From Triglochin maritima (Eukaryota > Streptophyta > Magnoliopsida > Alismatales > Juncaginaceae): a stretch of DNA of 64,000 nt. Location of the stretch: contig OY821784.1 in the NCBI GenBank assembly GCA_963682175.1, forward strand, positions 28,377,621 to 28,441,620. Reading direction: 5' to 3'. Under the pieces are notes generated by a model. The model was given only the letters and a program-made list of their open reading frames with translations, ran no database searches and was not told the origin of the DNA. Position numbers and translations under genes: made by a program. Shown piece after piece: positions 57,283 to 64,000 of this stretch (the stretch's first letter is position 1; every line of letters begins with the position of its first letter).

Positions 57283-58944
57283 ATGGGAAGCTCGGGAATG
57301 ACCTCGTTTGGTCATGCGTCGTTGCCTCGATTGTCGAAAGGCAACTACGACAATTGGAGTATCCAAATGCGTGCGCTGCTGGGTGCGCATGATGCTTGGG
57401 ATCTTGTGGAGAGCGGCTTCGAGGAGGAGGCCGAGACGGGAGAAGAAACCATCGCACAAATCAAAGCACAAAAGGAGAGAAGAGCCAAAGATAAGAGTGC
57501 TCTCTTCCTTCTCTTCCAAGCGGTGGATGAGAGTGGCTTTGAAAAGATCGCTGAAGCGAAGACGTCGAAGGAGGCGTGGGACACCCTTGAGAGGAGCTAC
57601 AAGGGTGCTGATCGAGTGAGGCAAGTGCGCCTCCAAATGCTTCGAGGCGAGTTCGAGGCGTTAAAAATGAAGGAATCGGAAGGTGTTGCCGATTTCGTGA
57701 CGAGAGTTCGCATGGTGGCGAACAAATTAAAAAGAAATGGGGAGGCGCTGACCGAAGGAAGAGTAGTGGAGAAGGTGTTGCGTTCTCTCACCGAGGACTT
57801 CGAGAATGTGGTGTGCGCAATCGAGGAATCAAAGGACCTCGAGAAGATGACTATTGATGATCTAGCTAGCTCGTTGGAGGCACACGAGCAAAGAAAGAAG
57901 AAGAAAAGACAAGATGTCTTAGAGGAGGCGTTGCAAGTGAAGATGTTGCTTAAGGAGGAGAAACCTCGCAACGTAGATCGTGAAAGCGGTCGTGATTATG
58001 GAGGCCATTCAAGAAAGAAGGAGGTCGAATGCTTCAAGTGTGGGAAGCGTGGTCATTTTGCGAAAGAATGCTGGTCGCAAAAGAAGGTGGAGGAGAGCTC
58101 CAGCCGTGGCCGTGGTGATCGTGGATCGAAGAAGGAGATCGAGTGCTTCAATTGTGGGAAGCATGGACACTATGCAAGGGAGTGTTGGTCAAAGAAGGTG
58201 GAAGAGAGTTCCAACCTTATTGTCGATGAGGAAGATACCCACGGTGATGGAATTGCCTTGTTTGTTAACCAGGAGGAGGTGACAATTCATGTCATGCATG
58301 ATCTAGTCGAACATGAACATGATGTGAGGTGCGAAAAAGAAGAAAAAGAAGAGGAAGAAGAAGAAGAAAGAGAAGAAGTGGTGACTTCTAACCACGAGGG
58401 GGTGACAAATCATGCTCAAGTTGATGATGAGCATAAAGAGGAATACGAAGACAACAATGAGAATGAGGAGCAAGTGGTGGAGGTGGTAGATTCCACTGAG
58501 CACCAAGTTGTATCATCCGATGATGAAGAGACGAGACCAAGGAAGAAAAGGAGTCTTGATGATCTATACGAGGGAACAAGTGAGCTAGACTTGATTTGCC
58601 TCTTGGATCAAGGCGAGAGCATTCCACTCAATGGAGCGGTGGTGGCAAAAGCAAGAAGGCGAGCCACGATGGATGACGAGATGGAGTTGATAGAAAAAAA
58701 TGAGACTTGGGAGCAATCTTCGCTTCCAAAATGCCACAGAACGGCTATTTTCAGAAGGGTGTATAAGAAGAAGACAACACCCCGAGGAAAGGTCAAGCGA
58801 TGCAAGGCACGCTTGGTATCAAAAGACTACAAGCAAAGGACCGACATAGATTATGAAGAAGATGTCGCGTCGGAGGCGTGCATGGAGACAATCCCTCTTT
58901 GTGTGACGTATGAACAAGTGAGGTTCATATGGTGTGTTTTTTAG
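57283..58944 (+). CDS. gag: Copia Gag fused to an RT N-terminal fragment, intact ORF
   Basis: 553 codons, starting 7 bp after the primer site with MGSSGMTSFGHASLPRLSKG. Residues 1-220 are a UBN2-type capsid (YDNWSIQMRALLGAHDAWDL, KEAWDTLERSYKGADRVRQ). Two CCHC knuckles follow, CFKCGKRGHFAKEC (about 248-261) and CFNCGKHGHYAREC (about 287-300). Then a Glu-rich acidic tract (about 345-410), and from about residue 425 sequence that normally precedes and opens the RT (RPRKKRSLDDLYEGTSEL, MELIEKNETWE, KARLVSKDYKQRTDIDYEED). Protease and integrase are deleted in frame and the RT stops well before its active site. It probably makes Gag particles but depends on a partner element for enzymes (inference). 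Confidence 0.88.
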   Translation: MGSSGMTSFGHASLPRLSKGNYDNWSIQMRALLGAHDAWDLVESGFEEEAETGEETIAQIKAQKERRAKDKSALFLLFQAVDESGFEKIAEAKTSKEAWDTLERSYKGADRVRQVRLQMLRGEFEALKMKESEGVADFVTRVRMVANKLKRNGEALTEGRVVEKVLRSLTEDFENVVCAIEESKDLEKMTIDDLASSLEAHEQRKKKKRQDVLEEALQVKMLLKEEKPRNVDRESGRDYGGHSRKKEVECFKCGKRGHFAKECWSQKKVEESSSRGRGDRGSKKEIECFNCGKHGHYARECWSKKVEESSNLIVDEEDTHGDGIALFVNQEEVTIHVMHDLVEHEHDVRCEKEEKEEEEEEEREEVVTSNHEGVTNHAQVDDEHKEEYEDNNENEEQVVEVVDSTEHQVVSSDDEETRPRKKRSLDDLYEGTSELDLICLLDQGESIPLNGAVVAKARRRATMDDEMELIEKNETWEQSSLPKCHRTAIFRRVYKKKTTPRGKVKRCKARLVSKDYKQRTDIDYEEDVASEACMETIPLCVTYEQVRFIWCVF

Positions 58945-59025
58945 CTTATGCAGAAGCGTTGCCAATAGGTTGCATGAGAGGATGCACAACCTACTTGGGA
59001 TGGAGGATGGAAGAAGATTAAGTTC

Positions 59026-59034
59026 AAGGAGGAG
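59026..59034 (+). promoter_or_regulatory. Polypurine tract of family R
   Basis: AAGGAGGAG three bases before the 3' LTR start (TGAGAATTG at 59038). Confidence 0.7.
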
Positions 59035-59037
59035 TAT

Positions 59038-59707
59038 TGAGAATTGAACTTAATCCTATGTGGCGACTTAATCCTATGTGGCGTCCTAGTCACCCGCCAC
59101 ATCATCAGTGCTTGATGACACATCAAGGAGTAGATGAGTCAACACATGAGAAGACAAAAGGTTGAGGGAGTGGAAGAGACAAGAGTCTTTTCATTTTTTG
59201 AGTAATTTTCGTCCTAATTATGTATGCAATTTAAGTAGAGGGTGTAATGATCTTGAATGATCATGTTTATGTAGTCTTTATACTTGGAAGTTGTAGGGTC
59301 ATGTAAGTGCCTATATAAAGCACTAGAATTCACCATTTGTAACACAACAACAACATATATCAAGCATTAGAAGTTGAGCCACGAAATTGTGTGAGAAAAG
59401 AGTGAGTATGTGAGTAGAAAGAAGAAGAAGAGTGTGCATTGCAAAATCGGTTTTTTGCTTTGTGAGTAGAGAGCCACCTTCTTTCCTTCGTGCCCCCCAG
59501 TAACATAGATCAAGAATGGATCTAGTAGTGTCAAAAAAAGGCAAAATGAATGGTGATCAGGGCGGTCTAAGGCAGCGCACGAGGCGTGCCTTTTAGACCG
59601 CCAGTTGGCGGTTGGGGACCGCCAATCAGCGGTCCCTGTAGCCCAGGAGACGGGTAATCTCCTGTGGTGGGTTGATCAGTAGCTCCCCGTCCTCCCGTCC
59701 TCCAACA
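59038..59707 (+). repeat. 3' LTR of family R (full length)
   Basis: 670 bp, TGAGAATTG...CTCCAACA. TATATAA at 59312-59318. R-U5 (from about 59344) matches 56889-57260. Paired palindromes ACCGCCAGTTGGCGGT (59597-59612) and ACCGCCAATCAGCGGT (59618-59633), 21 bp apart, lie in U5, whereas in the Asp-tRNA gypsy LTR they are upstream of TATA. Confidence 0.88.
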
Positions 59708-59829
59708 ACTGTTGATATAAATTTGTAGAGATGTAAGCTCGTTAAGAAAGACTAATTTGTCGTTGTAGTTGTTGGGTCCATATGTACCCGTAAGTGCGAC
59801 CAACATAATTGGTCAGCATGATTTTGGAA

Positions 59830-61210
59830 CACTACTACAAAAAAAGGAATATACGTCGGATGTACGGGGGTATATACGTCAGATATAAGCACTCCCAGAT
59901 CCGATGTCTATGCGTGTGTCGTCTATACATAGACGTCGGATGTCAAATATCCGACGTTTATTCTTAAGGATATACGACCGACGTCTATTCTTTAAGGATA
60001 GACGTCGGTGAACTTACAGACGACGTCTATTCTTAAAGAATAGACGTCGGATTATAAATAAAGTCGTCGTTTATTCTTTTTGTCAGAGGAATGGACGTCG
60101 GCTAGTATACATATCCGACGTATATTCCTAAACCTGGACAAAAAAATAGCATCTTGCAAACTTATTTTTAGTCATCGTATTCGTGTACATAAAACCTGCA
60201 CCAAATTCGTTCACAGATGCTCACACTTTCATCCACATGTACATACAAGCACAAACACACATTTGCCAACTTGCACAAACACAAACATACAACCATACAT
60301 GCACAAACACAAACATACAACCATACACAATTGACATTCAACACACTTGCAATTAATTCATTCTAAAATTAAGGCGATTATATTAAGGCATAAATTGTAG
60401 GTTTGTAATACAAGTGCACTTGTTAACTAAATTACAAAAAATGTTAGTGACAGGAGAACCTCTTAGTTCATCAACATGTTTCTGATAAAATAGCGAGCCT
60501 ATCGGTCGCGAGTTTCATCGAGCTCCTGTTGCGAGAAGGGATTACTACTTTTTGGGAAGACCTATCAAAAAAATACAAGTGTGAATGTTAATAACTAAAT
60601 ATTGAAACTAAAACTATACAATTGAATAACAATCTACATTACCTCGGATAGGCATACGTCTTGACTTGCCAATTCGAGGATTTCCTCCATGTATCTCATC
60701 ACGTAGTAACCACATTCCGTATTTCCAACCTGCTTCTGGTACTAAAAACATAGAAGTTCGCTAAATATATGTTCCTAACTTAATTAACAAAAATGGGATA
60801 GAACGTACTCTCATTCCATGCCATGTTATTCCTGCTTTTGTGGTTGTTCTCCTACCACCTAAAGCTCTGTAAACCTTAATTGCCCTGAGTAGCACAAGTT
60901 AAAATTTCATTCAATAATACTAATAAAGATCCACGAATTACTTTTACCATGACTAAAACGAACTTACAAATTTGGAAGTTTCTTTATCGAGTCCTTTGGT
61001 TTATTCGACCTCAACGGATCAAACCAATATGCCGAATTAGTCGTGGGGCATACAACGACAAGCATCCAATGAGCCTTGTTATATATATATATATAGACGT
61101 CGTCCATAGTAACGGCCGACGTCTATTCAGTCATCTCCCTACTAGACGTCGGCTGTTATATAACGGCCGACGTATATGTGGCGACGAGTAAAGCTAATTC
61201 TGCACTAGTG
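59830..61210. mobile_element. CACTA (En/Spm-type) transposon, non-autonomous
   Basis: 1381 bp starting CACTACTACAAAAAA and ending TTCTGCACTAGTG (inverse CACTAGTGCAGAA), flanked by the 3-bp repeat GAA (59827-59829 and 61211-61213), as CACTA elements are. Subterminal regions (59855-60120 and 61090-61190) are full of GACGTCGG-type words in both orientations, typical transposase-accessory binding repeats. The middle has a Ulp1-like fragment and no transposase. Confidence 0.92.
60470..61075 (-). pseudogene. Ulp1-like cysteine protease fragment in CACTA
   Basis: Minus-strand pieces look like consecutive exons of a C48/Ulp1 domain: HWMLVVVCPTTNSAYWFDPL (about 61075-60970, with the catalytic His) ending at a GTAAGT donor (60961-60968), a short piece ITWHGMR near 60820, QVGNTECGYYVMRYMEEILE (about 60735-60660, with the catalytic Cys in ECGYY), and NPFSQQELDETRDR followed by a stop near 60500. 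Ulp1-type proteases cleave SUMO, and such domains are known passengers of plant CACTA and MULE elements. The N-terminal part of the protein and its first exons are absent. Confidence 0.75.
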
Positions 61211-61213
61211 GAA

Positions 61214-62437
61214 TTTGAGAGTTTAGGGAGTGTTTACTAGCCATACTAGGGAAAACATTTAATATTTTAAACATGCATAATTTCCAGCCAATGACAATTC
61301 CTTACGAGGCACCTGCCGAGGTCTATTAGGTTTCCCACATGTCTAGCTTGTAGTCTATAAGGTTCCTCAAGGTGTTGAAGGAGAAGTTTTCAAGCTTAGT
61401 TTACTGTGTTATTGCTATGTTAATATTATTTGCTCTAATTAGATTTCAGAGAGATTTTTTTCCTGCAATTCCATCCCCGGATGTTCTAGGACAAGATTTT
61501 CATGCTCATGTTAGACATTATAAGAACAAAGGTAGAAAGTTAAGATGAGAACACAACACTTGAATGATAATATCAGTATCTCGACACTGCTCAAAGAGAA
61601 GCAGATCCACACAAACCACAATACAATAAGTGTTGGTAAAACGTGATTTACCCTGCAGGATCGATAATACCTCATCTAGATCCCAACACGGACAGCGGAA
61701 GATGAATCGAGGGGTCTCCTTACAGAGTCTTTCTCCTTCTACCAGTCGATCTCGAACTCTCTTGGAGGAGGAGGAGCGCGAATCCACGAACCAAGTGTCT
61801 TTTTGATGGTGCACGTAAGACAAAAATGGTGGAGGTAGCAACTAGAGTTAGGATTTTTGATCTATTGGAATTGGAGGCATTACACTATATTTATATGTGG
61901 CCTTCTCGTAACCCTAATTTTCTTGGCCAATACAGACATGCCACGTGTCAAATAGAACGAAGTTTTAAAACCATAGGTAATGCCATTAATTAATTCCCTC
62001 CACCAAATGTCAAGTTGCAAATCGAATACAAGTAGATATCGTTAGGGTGGTATGTGTGTGACATCTACACAAATGTAAGCATTTTGATATTATTTTATGT
62101 TTGTGAATTTGTCATAAAAGTGACAACAATTTTACTAAATATCCTCAAATCAAAATAACTTCAATATCCTCCAATAAATTATAATATCTTGTATACTCTT
62201 TGAAGTAATTAATCATTTATATTCTAATTAGATTGAATAATTTATTGATTGGGCACACATTTCATCTTTTTTCTGATGCCAAAATAGAAAATTAAAACTT
62301 GTATAGACTATTTAAAATTAAGTTGGACTGATTTTTTTGGGGTAAACATTGGGTTGCAATGGTTGACTAAACTGCTTATAAATGGAAGAAGTTACGGTAA
62401 AATAGATGGGTATAAGGTTATGTAAATTTCAAGGGTA
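61214..62437. other. Unassigned flank, possibly an old LTR fragment
   Basis: No supported gene. At 61560-61920 the minus strand has a TATA-like ATATAAATATAG followed by GC-richer sequence that resembles an LTR promoter and U5 in layout, but no ends, primer site or second copy were found in the window. Confidence 0.3.
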
Positions 62438-62442
62438 CCTAT

Positions 62443-63964
62443 TGTAGGATCATTATGGGACGCTAAATCTAATAAATTTTAAGCTTGAATCCTTACATAA
62501 ACAATCAAAGTTGTGCAGTGGAAACAATTTAAACAAAGTAGGGAAAAGCAATGCAAACCACAATGGACACGGATGTTTTTATAGAGGTTGGTCCCCCGCC
62601 TACTTCCTCTCTTGCAAGCTCCGCTCACAACTTCACTATCCGCTCCACGTTCCGGGCCGAGAGACAACGCCTTTACAAAGAAATCTCCACGAACAACCTC
62701 GCGAACTTGTTTTCCTCATCTCACAATCCGAAAGGGATGCTTCGGGCTTTCACTAAAAGCTCTACTTGTTTGACAGCAAGATTGAGTGGAACAACACTCT
62801 CTAACTTGAGCACACCTTGAGTGAATTTGGATATGATCAAATGTGTGAAATTTAGGCTTAGAGTGTAGTGTAGGAGCTTTACGGATTGGGAGACTTCTCT
62901 CTAATGTATGAGACAATTGTGTGTGAGAGAGTTGTCTAAACAAGGTGTTCAATCCTCTATTTATAAGCTCCTAAGGTATTATAGACGTTGTGACAAAAGT
63001 GGTAGGTGAATGTGTGAGAAACACAAAACAGAAAAGCACAGGTCACTGTTTGGGTTAAGTTCGTAAGACTAAAAATAAAAACACGAAACAAGTAAAACGG
63101 TCTACCGGATGACGTCTAGAAAGAATGTGAAGACACTTCCAGAAACAAACAGTCGACCAAACAAGGGGCGGTCGAACGAACAAGGCTATATAACTTAAGT
63201 GAACGGTCGAACTAAAATATGGGATGGTCGACCGTTCAGGGAGATTTGGTAGTCCAGAAATAATGTCCAGAAAAGTCGAGGGACAAAATGGTCAAACAAA
63301 AAGGTTGGGTCGGTCGATCGACAAAAACTTGCACTACGAGGTTGACAAAAGGCTTATGTTCGGTTGATCGAAACTAGGTCAATGGTTGACTGGTTGTCAC
63401 TTATATTCTTGGGGTAGGGATAAAAATGTGAATACGACCGTTGGTATAATCCGACAAGTCTAAGGGTCAAATGACATGTGTAGATGGTCAAACAAAATGT
63501 TCAAAATGGTCGACCGGTTTAACACTATTGGCTAACATATTAACCGATCCAATCGGTCAAGCAGAGAACTCGTTCGGTCGACCGATCTTGCTCAGACAGT
63601 TCAGGTTTAGGTTTAAGTGTTTTCCGGTCTAAGTTTTGGTGACCTATTGAAATCAAAATGATCTAAGATTTTGTGTGTGACTTCTATAAGGAACCTAGTG
63701 TATGTGTGAGTAGTTAGTTATTTAACTCTAGTATACTCAAGTATACAAAGTTCGTAAGACTCAAAATAAAAATATAAAATTACGTCTTCAATAGCTTGAT
63801 TACATGTCTTGACTTGAATTTCTTTCTTCCTTGGGTCTTGATCACCTGTAGATGTTAGCACAAAGCAATATATATTATGCAATATGTGTGCTACTCTACA
63901 TTGATTATTATTAAGATTAGGTTGATAAATCATCAAAACATGGATTAAGGCCTAAAAGCCAACA
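62443..63964 (-). mobile_element. Solo LTR of family P (copy 6)
   Basis: 1522 bp. The minus strand reads TGTTGGCTTTTAGGCC...GATCCTACA, flanked by the perfect 5-bp repeat CCTAT (62438-62442 and 63965-63969), with no primer site or interior. The palindrome array is at about 63105-63590, more eroded than in the tandem array. It is opposite in orientation to the other P copies. Confidence 0.92.
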
Positions 63965-64000
63965 CCTATATATTTATCATATTTTATATATCTTAACGGC

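Larger units (their letters stand above)
56889..59707 (+). mobile_element. Non-autonomous Ty1/copia element, family R
   Basis: R-U5 without U3 at the left (56889-57260), primer site, one long Gag/RT-fragment frame, polypurine tract and a full 3' LTR (59038-59707). The left LTR begins about 32 bp downstream of the position equivalent to the TATA box of the 3' LTR, i.e. at the expected transcription start. Left and right LTR sequences differ at only a few positions, suggesting a young insertion. No TSD is found because the left end is rearranged. Confidence 0.82.

Noticed and set aside
60080..60334. An 84-codon frame with HTHPTC-like repeats in the CACTA element
   Set aside because: It comes from an imperfect ACAAACACAAACATACA repeat, with no conserved domain, and the supported coding is on the other strand.

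Overview
The window is nuclear DNA of a flowering plant, probably a eudicot, from a repeat-dense intergenic region. The evidence is Ty1/copia and Ty3/gypsy retrotransposons primed by plant initiator-Met and Asp tRNAs, CACTA, Mutator-like and hAT transposons carrying plant-specific passengers (plant mobile domain, Ulp1-like protease), and a fragment of a MADS-box exon. No intact host gene was found. Nearly everything that can be named is a transposable element (TE), most of them nested and broken. Several boundaries are fixed by target-site duplications (TSDs) that can be read directly.

Layout. 692-1701: truncated LTR of a gypsy family with an Asp-tRNA primer site. 1702-8195: gag-only copia element on the minus strand. 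About 8700-23380: Mutator-like element (MULE) whose terminal inverted repeats hold arrays of 27-bp palindromes. It encodes remnants of a transposase and of a plant-mobile-domain protein, and it was invaded by an Asp-tRNA gypsy element (about 9420-11666) and a copia element (15018-22964, TSD TATTC). 24090-25611: hAT transposase relic. 25870-27964: solo LTR of 'family Q' (TSD CATAG). 28258-28394: MADS-box exon relic. 29745-30234: MITE-like element. 30500-52325: one Ty3/gypsy chromovirus (TSD TACCT) swollen by nested insertions: a tandem array of gag-only copia 'family P' elements with four LTRs and three interiors (31305-43604), a solo LTR (45087-46508, TSD ATTTT) and a truncated P LTR (47590-48956). 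52331-54251: unassigned. 54252-56432: truncated Q LTR. 56433-59707: copia 'family R' with an inverted extra R-U5 copy and an intact 553-codon Gag/RT-fragment ORF. 59830-61210: CACTA element (TSD GAA) with a Ulp1-like protease fragment. 62443-63964: solo P LTR (TSD CCTAT).

The most unusual signal is shared by unrelated elements. Their noncoding parts carry short CG-containing palindromes arranged as pairs about 19-24 bp apart, most often 21-22: CGGTCGACCG in P and Q LTRs, CGGTTAACCG-like versions in the gag-only copia LTR, ACCGCYAATTRGCGGT in both the Asp-tRNA gypsy family and copia family R, and TGTRTC-R-GGGAYACA in the 3' region of the 15-23 kb copia. The MULE ends use 27-bp palindromes on a 36-bp period, and the CACTA ends use GACGTCGG repeats. 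Palindromic LTR regions have been described for Sireviruses in maize (from memory). Their spread across copia, gypsy and DNA transposons here suggests a common constraint such as protein docking at two helical turns or small-RNA targeting. That reading is inference.
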